Notes: a model not told the origin generated them from the sequence alone. A DNA stretch of 64,000 nucleotides from Limnoraphis robusta CS-951 (GCF_000972705.2 NZ_LATL02000101.1:1-64000), one strand, 5' to 3'; counted from the stretch's first letter, positions 1-8,785 are shown. A program made the numbers and translations.

Positions 1-1
1 G

Positions 2-541
2 AAAGCAAGAATTAGACTTGGAAAAGCACATTTGAAGGTTCAACGCCAACGCAAAGACTGGGCTGTAAAACTGGCTCGGTGCGTAGTGACATCTAACGAT
101 GTTGTGGTATATGAAGACCTCAAGATTCAAAACATGGTCAAAAACCATCATTTGGCTAAGTCGATTTCCGATGCAGGTTGGTATCAATTCACCCAATGGT
201 TAGACTATTTTGGAAAAGTTTGGGATAAAGCGGTGATTTCTGTTAGTCCAAACTTCACCTCTGCCGATTGTTCTAACTGTGGTTTTCGGGTGAAGAAATC
301 ACTCAGCACCCGGACTCACAAATGCCCTAAATGTCAGACAGAAATTTGTCGGGATACTAATGCGGCACTGAATATTTTCAAGAAGGGCATGAGCATTTTA
401 GGGGCTGAGTATAATAGTACCGAAGGGCATTCGGAAACTGCCTCGTTCGAGGAAACGCTTGGGGAGACTTCCACCTCTGTTAATCAGGAGACATCCGACT
501 TAATAAGTGGTGTTGATGAACCAAGAATTAGCAATAGCTAA
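2..541 (+). CDS. tnpB: TnpB (OrfB) RNA-guided nuclease, 5' partial
   Basis: C-terminal part of an IS605 OrfB/TnpB protein; the open frame runs in from before the window, so the first visible codon is not a start. Visible family features are the Arg/Lys-rich segment ending RQRKDWAVKLA, the RuvC-II region VVVYEDLKIQNMVKNHHLAKS with its Glu, a four-Cys zinc ribbon (CSNCG and CPKC), and the RuvC-III motif CRDTNAALNIF with its catalytic Asp. The tail of about 45 residues after that motif is Ser/Thr/Glu-rich, as in many cyanobacterial copies. TnpB cuts DNA guided by a transposon-encoded RNA. The visible part is intact. The element ends 15 bp before csaB, so its insertion probably separated csaB from its original upstream region. 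Confidence 0.85.
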   Translation, partial: KARIRLGKAHLKVQRQRKDWAVKLARCVVTSNDVVVYEDLKIQNMVKNHHLAKSISDAGWYQFTQWLDYFGKVWDKAVISVSPNFTSADCSNCGFRVKKSLSTRTHKCPKCQTEICRDTNAALNIFKKGMSILGAEYNSTEGHSETASFEETLGETSTSVNQETSDLISGVDEPRISNS

Positions 542-543
542 GA

Positions 544-576
544 ATCCCCTTTCTTTAGAAATGGGGAGTATGTCAA
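544..576 (+). ncRNA. right-end hairpin and 3' end of putative TnpB guide RNA scaffold
   Basis: A short hairpin (AATCCCCTTT...AAATGGGGAG) directly after the tnpB stop is followed by GTATGTCAA. In IS605 elements the right-end hairpin doubles as the 3' scaffold of the omega/reRNA, and the bases after the element end act as guide. By that rule the guide here would start at 577 and cover the DNA leading into the csaB start codon. The assignment is by position and similarity to the other copy in the window; transcription is not shown. Confidence 0.5.
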
Positions 577-591
577 GTCATCAATTCAAAT

Positions 592-1632
592 ATGGAAAGG
601 GTCGTTTGTAGTGGATATTATGGTAAAGGAAACGGTGGAGATGAAGCCCTTCTCGCCTCGTTGTTACAGATGTTACCTCCATCCGTCGAACCGATTGTGC
701 TTTCGGGAAACCCTACCCAAACTCAAGACCGTTATCAAGTAGCTAGCTATGATCGGATGAATGCTTTGGAAGTGTTCAACGTTTTGCGACGGGCGGATGC
801 GTTCATCTGGGGCGGTGGCAGTTTAATTCAAGATGTTAGCAGTGCAATCAGTCCTTTTTATTATGCCGGATTAATGGGTTTAGCGCAACAAATCGGTTTG
901 AAAACGATAGCTTGGGCGCAAGGAATAGGCCCTTTAAATCGGGGGATGACTCGCCGATTAGCACAACGTTCTTTTTTAAATTGTACCACGATTAGTGTTC
1001 GCGATCGCGCTTCGGCGCAGTTATTATCGGACTGGCAAATTCCGTTTATTTTGGCGCCTGATCCTGTTTGGGCGCTCGACTCTAACCCTGTTCCCGGTTT
1101 GTGGGATTTACCTGCCCCGCGTGTGGCTTTAACCTTGCGTCCTCATCCACAATTAACCCCTGAACGTTTAAGTGTTTTAACGCAAGCTTTAGTCTCTTTC
1201 CAAAAAGCCACTCAAGCGTTTATTTTACTCCTTCCCTTTCAACTGAGTCAAGATTTAGCGATCGCTCAATTACTTCATCGGGCGATTCCTGATCAAAGTC
1301 AAATTCTCACCCTTGAAGATCCTCGTCAACTCAAAGGGGTTTTTCGAGGGGTAGAAATGGTGATTGGAATGCGGTTTCATAGTTTAATTATGGCAGCAAC
1401 AGAAGAATGTCGATGTTTCGCCCTCAGTTATGATCCGAAAGTCACGCAGTTAATGGAAGAATTAGAACTTCCCGGATGGGAACTTTCTCAACTGCCAACT
1501 GATGCGAATGTAATCAGTAAAAGCTGGCTAGAATGTTATGCAAACGGTGACGCGCTCTCCACTGCTAAAATAGAATTTCTAGTGGAGCGATCGCAAATTC
1601 ATCAAGAGGTATTGCATTCTGTTTTTATGTAG
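592..1632 (+). CDS. csaB: polysaccharide pyruvyl transferase CsaB
   Basis: 346 residues, full length for the CsaB family, which adds ketal-linked pyruvate to cell-wall or secondary polysaccharides used to anchor S-layer-type proteins. Seen in the sequence: an N-terminal GYYGKGNGGDEALL segment typical of the family, the conserved WGGGSLIQD stretch near residue 72, the AWAQGIGPL segment and the late GMRFHSLIMAA motif near residue 260. The ATG at 592 directly precedes the conserved N-terminus and leaves no room for a longer form, because an IS605-type element ends at 576. No good Shine-Dalgarno is visible between the element and the start, so expression may depend on transcription from the element. 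A block of 7-bp repeats follows the stop. Confidence 0.9.
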   Translation: MERVVCSGYYGKGNGGDEALLASLLQMLPPSVEPIVLSGNPTQTQDRYQVASYDRMNALEVFNVLRRADAFIWGGGSLIQDVSSAISPFYYAGLMGLAQQIGLKTIAWAQGIGPLNRGMTRRLAQRSFLNCTTISVRDRASAQLLSDWQIPFILAPDPVWALDSNPVPGLWDLPAPRVALTLRPHPQLTPERLSVLTQALVSFQKATQAFILLLPFQLSQDLAIAQLLHRAIPDQSQILTLEDPRQLKGVFRGVEMVIGMRFHSLIMAATEECRCFALSYDPKVTQLMEELELPGWELSQLPTDANVISKSWLECYANGDALSTAKIEFLVERSQIHQEVLHSVFM

Positions 1633-1783
1633 GCAAGAGGCAAGAGGCAAAAGGCAATCTTGTAAAAGGCAAAAGGCAAAAGGCAAAAGGCAAAAGGCAA
1701 AAGCTAAGAGGCAAAAGGCAATCTTGTAAGAGGCAATCTTGTAAGAGGCAAGAGGCAATCTTGTAAGAGGTAAGAGTAATAAT
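1633..1783. repeat. STRR: heptanucleotide tandem repeats with ATCTTGTA spacers
   Basis: About 150 bp built from a degenerate 7-bp unit (AGGCAAA / AGGCAAG), interrupted four times by ATCTTGTA. Such short tandemly repeated repetitive sequences with 7-bp period are known from filamentous cyanobacteria. Single related pieces occur at about 2168-2182 (inverted, ATTGCCTATTGCC) and 6083-6096. The block starts immediately after the csaB stop and ends just before the next gene. It is not coding: the open frame on the opposite strand here only reflects the low-complexity sequence. Confidence 0.85.
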
Positions 1784-1784
1784 A

Positions 1785-2105
1785 ATGTCTGAAATTAAAG
1801 ATTTTCAAGACTTGATTATTTGGCAAAAAGGCATGGATATTGCTGAAAAGTGTTATTATCTGACTCAATCTTTCCCGAAAGAAGAACTCTATGGTATGGT
1901 TCAACAGGTGAGACGCTCATCAGCATCGATACCTGCTAATATTGCTGAAGGTTATGGCAGACGAAGCTCTGGAGATTATGTTAGATTTCTCAATATCTCT
2001 CAAGGTTCAATTAATGAACTGCAAACCCATCTGATACTCTGTCAAAGGGTAGGCTTATTCAATGCAAAAGATATTGAACTAATCCTTGATTGGCTTCAAG
2101 AATAA
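1785..2105 (+). CDS. four-helix-bundle protein (23S rRNA intervening-sequence type), truncated by a stop
   Basis: 106 residues of the TIGR02436/S23-like four-helix-bundle family, best known from proteins encoded in 23S rRNA intervening sequences. The cellular role is unknown. The family signature runs FQDLIIWQKGMDIAEKCY near the N-terminus, then RRSSASIPANIAEGYGR in the middle and ELQTHLILC towards the end. The protein stops at LDWLQE, short of the usual length. After the TAA at 2103 the same frame continues for 13 codons (TRMISALIKKLKP, ending at 2147), which matches the normal family C-terminus. One base change therefore probably made the stop. The last helix is shortened; the protein may or may not still work. 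Confidence 0.8.
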   Translation: MSEIKDFQDLIIWQKGMDIAEKCYYLTQSFPKEELYGMVQQVRRSSASIPANIAEGYGRRSSGDYVRFLNISQGSINELQTHLILCQRVGLFNAKDIELILDWLQE

Positions 2106-2213
2106 ACTCGGATGATTTCTGCACTGATTAAAAAACTGAAGCCTTAAAACCGCTTTTATCTTGTATGATTGCCTATTGCCTTTTATTTTATTATTTATTT
2201 GGAGGTGTAACCC

Positions 2214-2846
2214 TTGGCAAGAGTGAGAGTTCGTGAACACGTTAACCCCTTAGCGCAAAAATATCAAGTCCCCATTGCTCCTCCCGACTGGACGAAAATT
2301 TATGCGAATCTTCATCAACCTTTGCATCTGGATCTCGGTTGTGGTCGGGGGCGGTTACTTTGGAATTTAGCTCAAGTTGAACCCAGTTGGAATTATCTCG
2401 GTTTAGAAATACGAGAACCGTTAGTTGAGGAAGCTAATCAATGGCGGGATGAACAAGGATTAACGAATTTACAGTATTTATTTTGTAATGCCAATAATTC
2501 TTTAAAACCCATCCTAGAAACCTTACCAACGGGAACTTTAAAACGAGTTAGCATTCAATTCCCTGATCCTTGGTTCAAACGACGCCATCAACGCCGCCGC
2601 ATTGTTCAACCAGAGTTAGTGACAGAAATAGCCGATTATCTGACTATTGGCGGCGAAGTATTTATTCAGTCAGATGTGAAAGAAGTCGTCGAACAAATGT
2701 GTGATCTATTTTCATCTCATCCCGGCTTTCAACGTTTAGGAAAAGATTGGCTAGCGGAAAATCCCCTTCCCCTCCCTTCTGAACGAGAACGTTCAACCTT
2801 ATCTCGCGGCGAACCGGTTTATCGTGTTTTATTTGAACGAAAATAG
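2214..2846 (+). CDS. trmB: tRNA (guanine-N7)-methyltransferase TrmB
   Basis: 210 residues. TrmB methylates N7 of guanine 46 in the tRNA variable loop using S-adenosylmethionine. Visible are the SAM-binding motif [15 protein letters not shown] near residue 40, [13 protein letters not shown], and the catalytic family signature [15 protein letters not shown] near residue 113. A strong Shine-Dalgarno GGAGGTG at 2201-2207 sits 6 to 7 bases before a TTG, and that TTG at 2214 is the best start although it is a rare codon. The following exported-protein gene begins two bases after this stop, so the two are probably cotranscribed. Confidence 0.92.
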   Translation: MARVRVREHVNPLAQKYQVPIAPPDWTKIYANLHQPLHLDLGCGRGRLLWNLAQVEPSWNYLGLEIREPLVEEANQWRDEQGLTNLQYLFCNANNSLKPILETLPTGTLKRVSIQFPDPWFKRRHQRRRIVQPELVTEIADYLTIGGEVFIQSDVKEVVEQMCDLFSSHPGFQRLGKDWLAENPLPLPSERERSTLSRGEPVYRVLFERK

Positions 2847-2847
2847 T

Positions 2848-3393
2848 ATGAAAAAAGTTCTAACGTTCTTGGCTATAATTTTATTAACTCCTTTGAGTTT
2901 TTCTGGGGGAATTTATACAGCTGCCTCCGAAGCCGTTAACTTCAATAGTCAAATTGCTCATAATTTTGATTTACTCACCTCAGACGGGTTTGGAGAGTTA
3001 AAAATCAGTTTAACCGCAGCCGAAGTTGTGCGAATATTAGGAGAACCTCAAAGCAAAGAAGAACAACAATTTTGGGGGGCGGATGGTTTGTATCATCAAA
3101 AATGGAACTATCCCCAACAAGGAATTATTTTAGATATGGCAGGGGAAAACGAAAAAGGGTCTACTATGATTAGTTCTATTCGAGTTCAAGCCCCTTCTCA
3201 ACTGAAAACAAAACGAGGAATTGGCATCGGTGATTCTTCAGCAAAAGTCAAACAAGCCTACGCCGAAGAAGAAGATGAAGCCGCCCCCATTTCTTCTGAT
3301 TATTTCGTGGCAGGTTCAGTTTATGGGGGATTGATTTTTGAGTTTAAAAATAATCAAGTGATTGAAATGTTTTTAGGGGCGATGGCGGAATAA
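2848..3393 (+). CDS. exported hypothetical protein, SmpA/OmlA-like repeat fold possible
   Basis: 181 residues from the ATG at 2848, which opens a normal signal peptide (MKKVLTFLAIILLTPLSFSGG). An in-frame ATG-like start further upstream would lie inside trmB and spoil the signal. The mature part has two weakly similar halves, each with a pattern like LTAAEVVRILGEPQ (about residue 55) and GIGDSSAKVKQAY (about residue 130). That pattern resembles small lipoprotein/SmpA-type domains that sense or bind partners in the envelope. I do not recognise a specific function. It lies immediately downstream of trmB and is probably in the same transcript. Confidence 0.7.
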   Translation: MKKVLTFLAIILLTPLSFSGGIYTAASEAVNFNSQIAHNFDLLTSDGFGELKISLTAAEVVRILGEPQSKEEQQFWGADGLYHQKWNYPQQGIILDMAGENEKGSTMISSIRVQAPSQLKTKRGIGIGDSSAKVKQAYAEEEDEAAPISSDYFVAGSVYGGLIFEFKNNQVIEMFLGAMAE

Positions 3394-3629
3394 AAGTGTA
3401 TTAGAATATTTTATAAATGAGGAGATTCACCACTTAATCCCCCCTAGCCCACCTAAAAAAGAGGGGAACTTGGTTGCAAAATTCAGGAAAAACAGTATAA
3501 TCTTTAATCTCTTTGTGTTTCTGTGTCTTGGTGTTTTTTATTCTTGATAATTCGTCTAACCTTGACTATACACCCAGTAGAACATGAGGTATAGTATCTA
3601 AGTTCAGTTCTTAAAATCATACCTCAATC

Positions 3630-4625
3630 ATGGCGGAGAGTTCTAAGCAAACTTTAACAATTTCTAACGTTAATCTCGTCCAAAAATACACCCCTTGGCT
3701 TTATTCCTTCTGGAAATTTTCCCGCCCTCATACGATTTTTGGAACAACTTTTAGTGTGTGGGGATTGACTTTCGTTGCCTTGAGTGATAAAATTAATGCC
3801 ACATGGCAAGATGGGGATTTCGTGCCTACTGCCCTAACAGCTATCCTCGTCAGTTGGTTGGCTTGTCTGTGTGGCAATGTTTATATTGTGGGACTCAACC
3901 AACTCGAAGATGTAGAAATAGACCGAATTAATAAGCCTCATTTACCCCTCGCATCTGGCGAATATTCCCCGTCTCAAGCCAAAGCCATCATTATCACCAC
4001 AGGAATACTTGCCCTTATTTTAGCCACGTTACAAGGCAAATTTCTCTTAGCAACGGTGGGAATTAGTCTGGCAATGGGAACTGCCTACTCTTTACCCCCC
4101 ATTCGCCTCAAACGGTTTCCCTTTTGGGCGGCCTTGTGTATTTTCACAGTACGAGGTGTAATTGTCAATTTAGGGATTTATCTACATCTGAGTTGGGTTT
4201 TCTCAGGAAAACTCCCGGAATACATTCCCAGTTTAACCCCTTCTATTTTAGCACTGACGCTGTTTATTTTAGTCTTCACCTTTGCGATCGCGATTTTCAA
4301 AGACATTCCTGATCTAGAAGGCGATCGCAAATACAATATTAGCACCTTTACCATCCGGTTAGGAACGGTTTCAGTTTTTAAATTAGCCCGTTGGGTACTC
4401 ACAGGATGCTATCTGGGAATGATCTTCTCTGCTTTCTTTTTACAAGCTTGGCTAAACCCGATCTTTTTAGTCAGTAGCCATGTTGTTATCTTAGCTTTAT
4501 TGTGGTGGCGGAGTACAAAGATTAACTTAGAGAAAAAAGAATCAATTGCTGATTTTTATCAATTTATTTGGAAGCTGTTTTTCTTAGAGTATTTGCTGTT
4601 TCCTCTGGCTTGTTTGTTGGGATAG
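3630..4625 (+). CDS. hpt: homogentisate phytyltransferase (tocopherol synthesis)
   Basis: 331 residues, a UbiA-family membrane prenyltransferase. It joins phytyl diphosphate to homogentisate to give 2-methyl-6-phytylbenzoquinol, the committed step of alpha-tocopherol synthesis. The first Asp-rich motif NQLEDVEIDRINKPHLPLA is near residue 93, and the second, KDIPDLEGDRKYNISTFTIR, near residue 225; both bind Mg-diphosphate. Several hydrophobic membrane segments lie between and after them. The Synechocystis relative is slr1736. Homogentisate solanesyl- or geranylgeranyltransferases are close relatives, so substrate choice is an inference, but hpt is the expected cyanobacterial member. The upstream region (3400-3620) has only repeat fragments and AT-rich DNA. 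Confidence 0.85.
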   Translation: MAESSKQTLTISNVNLVQKYTPWLYSFWKFSRPHTIFGTTFSVWGLTFVALSDKINATWQDGDFVPTALTAILVSWLACLCGNVYIVGLNQLEDVEIDRINKPHLPLASGEYSPSQAKAIIITTGILALILATLQGKFLLATVGISLAMGTAYSLPPIRLKRFPFWAALCIFTVRGVIVNLGIYLHLSWVFSGKLPEYIPSLTPSILALTLFILVFTFAIAIFKDIPDLEGDRKYNISTFTIRLGTVSVFKLARWVLTGCYLGMIFSAFFLQAWLNPIFLVSSHVVILALLWWRSTKINLEKKESIADFYQFIWKLFFLEYLLFPLACLLG

Positions 4626-4642
4626 TTTCTCAGAAAAAAGAA

Positions 4643-4702
4643 AAACCACAAAGAAACAAAGTCACGAAGATTTTTCACCTTTGAGTCTTTGTGTCTTTGT
4701 GG
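4643..4702. terminator. foldback repeat between convergent hpt and maf
   Basis: ACCACAAAGAAACAAAG (from 4643) faces CTTTGTGTCTTTGTGGT (ending 4702), giving a long imperfect stem. The convergent position suggests a two-way terminator. It also belongs to a dispersed CACAAAGACACAAAG repeat family with relatives near 3510, 30060 and 51440-51600. Confidence 0.6.
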
Positions 4703-4714
4703 TAATTGTTCCCA

Positions 4715-5401
4715 TTAATCAAACTTGGGATCACCGTTAGAAGTGTAGAATTTCTCTTGGTTTTCTGCTTGCCAAAATTCAGTAATATCATGGTTTAATT
4801 CCTGCAACATTTTTCGCAGTAAAGGCAAACTCAAGCCAATTACATTGGTATGACAGCCTTCTATTTTCTCTATAAACACTCCTCCTTTTCCTTCAATGGC
4901 AAAACATCCGGCACAATTTAGGGGTTCACCTGTCGCGACGTAAGCCTCTATTTCTGCATCACTAACTGAGGCGAAATAAACCGTTGTCATCTGAGAATAA
5001 ACGATGGTTTTTTGTTTTCCAATATCAATTAACGCATGACCTGTAAACAGTCTACCATAGTGCGATCGCATGACTTTCCAACGTTCAATGGCTTCGGTTT
5101 TATTTTCAGGTTTCCCGTAGATTTCCCCATCGACTTCTAAAACCGAATCACAGCCTAAAATCAAAGCAGATTTTGAATTTGGGATTGAATCAGATAAGGT
5201 TGTTGTCAGTAGATTTGCTACCGCTTCTGCCTTACAACGGGCGAGAGTTTTGACTAATTCAGCCGGATCATTGAACTGAATTTGTGATTCATCAAAACCA
5301 CTCGGACAAACTCTCGCCGGAATGCCAAGATTTTGTAATAAACGGCGACGGGCAGGGGAAGCAGAGGCTAAAATAAAGGGGATAGAATGTTCAGTTGCCA
5401 T
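4715..5401 (-). CDS. maf: Maf-family nucleotide pyrophosphatase
   Basis: 228 residues. Maf proteins hydrolyse non-canonical or regular nucleoside triphosphates to monophosphates and pyrophosphate, and are linked to housecleaning and septum control. The diagnostic N-terminus [17 protein letters not shown] is at residues 11-27. The catalytic [17 protein letters not shown] segment is near residue 83, with its Asp acting as general base. The protein is longer than the usual ~195 residues because of a C-terminal tail. It is convergent with hpt, separated by a foldback repeat. Confidence 0.9.
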   Translation of the reverse strand: MATEHSIPFILASASPARRRLLQNLGIPARVCPSGFDESQIQFNDPAELVKTLARCKAEAVANLLTTTLSDSIPNSKSALILGCDSVLEVDGEIYGKPENKTEAIERWKVMRSHYGRLFTGHALIDIGKQKTIVYSQMTTVYFASVSDAEIEAYVATGEPLNCAGCFAIEGKGGVFIEKIEGCHTNVIGLSLPLLRKMLQELNHDITEFWQAENQEKFYTSNGDPKFD

Positions 5402-5484
5402 CTGCCGAAAAATTTTTGATTCTAAATTTTATAAAGAGTTTAGACGTTCACAAGGAACGTCTGATGATTCACAAAACGTCCCCA

Positions 5485-6027
5485 TTAATAGACATTAAAG
5501 GATCTTGCAACTTGTTCAAGTTGTTCATGGGTTTTTTCCCAACGTTTTTCAGGGGTTGAAATATTCAACGTAAACAGTTGACCTCGACTGACTGTAACAC
5601 TTGCAAAATCATGGCGTTTTTGATTGGGAAGTGTCACCGCATATTCTAGCAAATAGTAAGTTTTATCGCCTCTTTGACGAGATTCTGCATTGACTAATTC
5701 TGCTTCCCGTCCTGATCCGGGAGGGGCGATCGCATTTTTGCTGAGTTTGTATCCAACATCCGTCGGAGTGCCTATTTGATCAAGGGTTTTGTTATCAGGG
5801 ATCGGACTAATAACAACGCTGACATTTTCAGTTTGCTCGATCATATCGTGAAAAACGACATCCGGCCCGTCAGAGACATTCACCTGAACCCAACCGTTGG
5901 GGTAAAGAAATTCGTAGCCATCCCCCGTATCCACAAAAGAGTTCAACCCCGCCGCACCGATTGAAACACAACCGCCGAGGGTCAGACTCACAATCACAAA
6001 CAGTATAGCTGTAATTCGTTTGAACAT
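5485..6027 (-). CDS. PsbP-domain lipoprotein (CyanoP-like)
   Basis: 180 residues. The N-terminus is a lipoprotein signal with lipobox LGGC (Cys at residue 20), so the protein is expected to be lipid-anchored on the lumenal side of the thylakoid. The rest is a PsbP fold with the family opening DTGDGYEFLYPNGWVQV. CyanoP helps early photosystem II assembly and lacks the strong calcium/chloride-retention role of plant PsbP. A paralogous PsbP-like protein remains possible. The gene lies between maf and a decayed sensor kinase; the upstream region has one stray STRR fragment. Confidence 0.85.
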   Translation of the reverse strand: MFKRITAILFVIVSLTLGGCVSIGAAGLNSFVDTGDGYEFLYPNGWVQVNVSDGPDVVFHDMIEQTENVSVVISPIPDNKTLDQIGTPTDVGYKLSKNAIAPPGSGREAELVNAESRQRGDKTYYLLEYAVTLPNQKRHDFASVTVSRGQLFTLNISTPEKRWEKTHEQLEQVARSFNVY

Positions 6028-6156
6028 TTGAACAGTTCCCAGTCTTCTCCGTTCCTATTGTCTCACGAAGTCTGCCGAAGGTATAGCAAGAGGCAATCTT
6101 AGGGGGCAGGTTAGAGGGTTGAGGGAGACTTCCCCCAACTTGATAGGAAGAATTAG

Positions 6157-8010
6157 GATTTGATAACGTCAGCGTTAACTAAGGATATATCAGGTTTATC
6201 AATTTTACAATTAATAGAACTCTTACCTAAATTTTTGGCAATGCGATCGCCAGAACAACTCGAAGCCATTAATCAACAGTTAGAATAGGAAATTGCCGAA
6301 CGGAAACGAACTGAAGAAATCTTGCAAACGATTTTATCAGGAACCGCTTCAGCGACGGGAGAAAATTTTTTTCCAGCATTAGCCAAAAATTTAGCAAAAG
6401 CGTTGGATGTTCCCTATGTGTTCGTGTGGGAAAAAATTAATGATCCGATCCCTCGGTTGCGTAGCTTGGCGTTTTGGTCAACTGATCGTTTCGTCAACAA
6501 TTTTGAAGCCGATTGAGAAAATACACCTTACAATACTGTCCTAGAGAGTCAACAGCTTTGTTATTATCCTCAAGATCTGCAACAATATTTCCCGAATAAT
6601 CCCTTACTCGAACAATTGGATGCTGAAAGCTACATCGGTGCGCCTCTGTTTGATGTTGATCAAAACGTGATTGGTAATCTATCGATTGTCGATGTCAAAC
6701 CCCTACAGACAGATAAGTGAACCCTAGCAATTGTATCAATTTTTGCAGATCGGGCGGCTACTGAACTGCAACGCAAATGGGTAGAGGAAGAAAAACGCCG
6801 CGCTTATGAACAGTTATAATTTAGAGTAGAAGAACGTACCGCAGAACTGGTGGCGGCGAATCGGGCGCTCGAAAGCGAAATTAAAGAAAGAATTGCTATA
6901 GAAGCAACGATGCGATTAATGCTACAACGAGAGAAGACAACGACTCGGATTATTTTAAAAATGCGTCAAACTTTAGATTTAGAAACCATTTTTCATGCAA
7001 CTACGGCGGAATTGCGAGAGGCAATCGCTTGCGATCGCGTGTTGATTTATCGTTTTAATTGTGATTGGGGTGGTGGTATTGTTTCGGAATCCGTCGCACC
7101 GGGTTGGGATCTGCTGTTTCCGCAACTGGCGAATACCCCCGAACTGACTAAAGTGACAGTCAATCAAGCAAATTGTGTTGCGGCTCAATTTAGCAGTTCC
7201 GATAGACTCATTCAAGATACCTATCTGCAAGAAAATGAAGGCGGAATTAATCGTCTAAAAAGCGGGTATTGTTGGGTTCCCGATATTTATCAAGCGGGTT
7301 TTGACTCTTGTTATCTAGAATTTTTAGAAAGATTACAAGCCCGAGCTTATACGATTACACCGATCTTTTGTGGAAATCAACTGTGGGGATTATTAGGCGT
7401 TTATCAAAATAGTAATCCGCGAGCGTGGTTAGAAGAAGAAGTCAGGATTATTTCGCAAATTAGTAATCAGCTCGGCGTGGCGGTACAACAAGCCTCATTG
7501 TTTGCTCAAACTCAACGCCAAGCCGAAGAACTTCAACAGTCAAAGGAAGCGCCTGATGCTGCTAATAAAGCCCAAAGTGAGTTTTTAGCGAATATGAGCC
7601 ATGAACTTCGTACTCCTCTCAATGCCATTCTGGGTTTTACTCAACTGATGCAGCGAGATTTTTCTGGGAATTCTAATCATCAACGATACATTAAAGAAGA
7701 AGTTCTAGAAGTTTTCAGGCAATATCTAGGGGTTGAATACTGTTATCAGCCAACTGAAAACGAGATCATAGATTCAACACCAGAGCCATCTGATTACAAG
7801 TTAGAGGCTACCGATTTAGCGATGATGTCTTCTGAATGGAACACTCAACTTTACAATGCTGCGGCTCAAGGTAGTGATGTTCTTTGTCTGCAACTCATTG
7901 ATCAAATTCCTGCTGATCAATCAGCGAAGATTGCAGCATTGACTAAGTTAGTGGAAACCTATCAATTCGACAAAATTCTTGTGTTAACTCAATCCAAAAT
8001 CCGACTGTGA
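6157..8010 (+). pseudogene. decayed GAF-GAF hybrid sensor histidine kinase
   Basis: One reading frame runs from about 6157 to 8010 and keeps the protein sequence of a multidomain sensor kinase, but it has four in-frame stops: TAG at 6286, TGA at 6514, TGA at 6718 and TAA at 6817. No frameshift is needed to read across them. In order there is a helical linker, a GAF-like domain (about 6320-6760), a coiled linker ([19 protein letters not shown]), a second phytochrome-type GAF domain ([15 protein letters not shown], about 6960-7510) and the phosphoacceptor H-box [19 protein letters not shown] at 7585-7641. The ATPase domain and receiver expected next are missing; the frame jumps at about 7710 to a C-terminal hybrid-kinase tail. 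It cannot encode a working kinase. The 386-residue open frame from 6850 might still be translated. Confidence 0.8.
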
Positions 8011-8044
8011 TTGATTTCATTTCCGCAAACGGTTGAAGTTGAAT

Positions 8045-8131
8045 AAAGCTGAATATTCCTTTGAGAAACGGGGACAAGTTACAGTTAAAGCTCGGGGAGA
8101 AATGACAACTTATTGGTTAGAAAAAAGTTAA
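8045..8131 (+). pseudogene. C-terminal remnant of a class III adenylate cyclase
   Basis: A 28-codon stretch ending at a TAA reads YSFEKRGQVTVKARGEMTTYW and so on. This matches the extreme C-terminus of class III nucleotide cyclases, and the intact cyclase at 33729-35744 ends YYFEARGEISVKGRGKMKTYW. No cyclase catalytic core precedes it, so it is a relic. It sits directly after the decayed sensor kinase, which suggests a large deletion joined the two genes. Confidence 0.6.
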
Positions 8132-8332
8132 GAAGTTCGGTATTCTCTTAAGATTTTATTATATTCTGAGAGACTTAGCTAAAAGTGTGATAAACCTTTT
8201 GTACAGGTTGAGTCTAGACTGCTAGTATTTTCTGCTCGTATCATAGATAACTGCTTGCGAGGGAAAATTCAGCCTAAACTTGAAAAAGATTTGCAATAAT
8301 GCTTTGCAGTACACCAACACCAAACACGACTG

Positions 8333-8767
8333 ATGAGAGAACTTGACACCCAAAAAACAATCAGCCTGCTCAATGCCATCATGGAATTTGAACTAGCAGG
8401 AGTTGTCCGCTACACCCATTATTCGTTGATGGTAACAGGGCCAAATCGTTTGTCCATTGTACAATTTTTCCAAGCGCAAGCTACAGAATCTCTACTTCAT
8501 GCTCAACAAGCCGGAGAAATTCTTACAGGTTTAGAAGGACATCCGAGCCAAAAAATTGCTCCCATTGAAGAAACATTTCAGCACACCGTCAAAGATATTT
8601 TACAGGAAAGCCTCAACCATGAAAAAACAGCGCTCGCACTTTACAAAGACCTACTTCATGTCGTAGAAGATGCCAGCATTTATATCGAAGAATATGCTCG
8701 AACTCTGATAGGTCAAGAAGAATTGCATGGCTTAGAAATCAAAAAAATGTTACGGGATTTTGCCTAA
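8333..8767 (+). CDS. ferritin-like / bacterioferritin-type di-iron protein
   Basis: 144 residues forming a four-helix ferritin-like domain. The di-iron ligands are visible in order: Glu18 in the first helix (MEFELAG), ESLLHAQQ (ExxH) in the second, ESLNHEKTA in the third and GQEELHGLE (ExxH) in the fourth. Bacterioferritins store iron and detoxify ferrous iron with peroxide or oxygen. No conserved haem-ligand Met can be assigned with confidence, so haem binding is uncertain. It is a single-gene unit followed by a HIP1-containing hairpin, and dapL comes next on the same strand. Confidence 0.75.
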   Translation: MRELDTQKTISLLNAIMEFELAGVVRYTHYSLMVTGPNRLSIVQFFQAQATESLLHAQQAGEILTGLEGHPSQKIAPIEETFQHTVKDILQESLNHEKTALALYKDLLHVVEDASIYIEEYARTLIGQEELHGLEIKKMLRDFA

Positions 8768-8785
8768 ATTATTGAGTTTTTGAGA

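Larger units (their letters stand above)
1..576 (+). mobile_element. IS605-type tnpB element, right part only
   Basis: The window opens inside an IS200/IS605-family element that carries a tnpB (OrfB) gene. The right end is at about 576: a hairpin (ATCCCC at 544-549 against GGGGAG at 563-568) is followed by the subterminal sequence GTATGTCAA, which closely resembles the end (GGATGTCAA) of the second tnpB element near 24398. The 3' part of the element would also encode the end of the TnpB guide RNA, with its guide taken from the flanking DNA just after 576. The left end, and any tnpA, lie outside the window. Confidence 0.75.

Noticed and set aside
1633..1783. CRISPR array
   Set aside because: The repeat unit is 7 bp and the spacers are the same 8-bp word, so it is an STRR, not a repeat-spacer array.
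6850..8010. Independent 386-residue kinase gene
   Set aside because: It lacks the ATPase domain and its frame continues upstream through the nonsense codons as one ancestral gene, so it is listed as part of the pseudogene.
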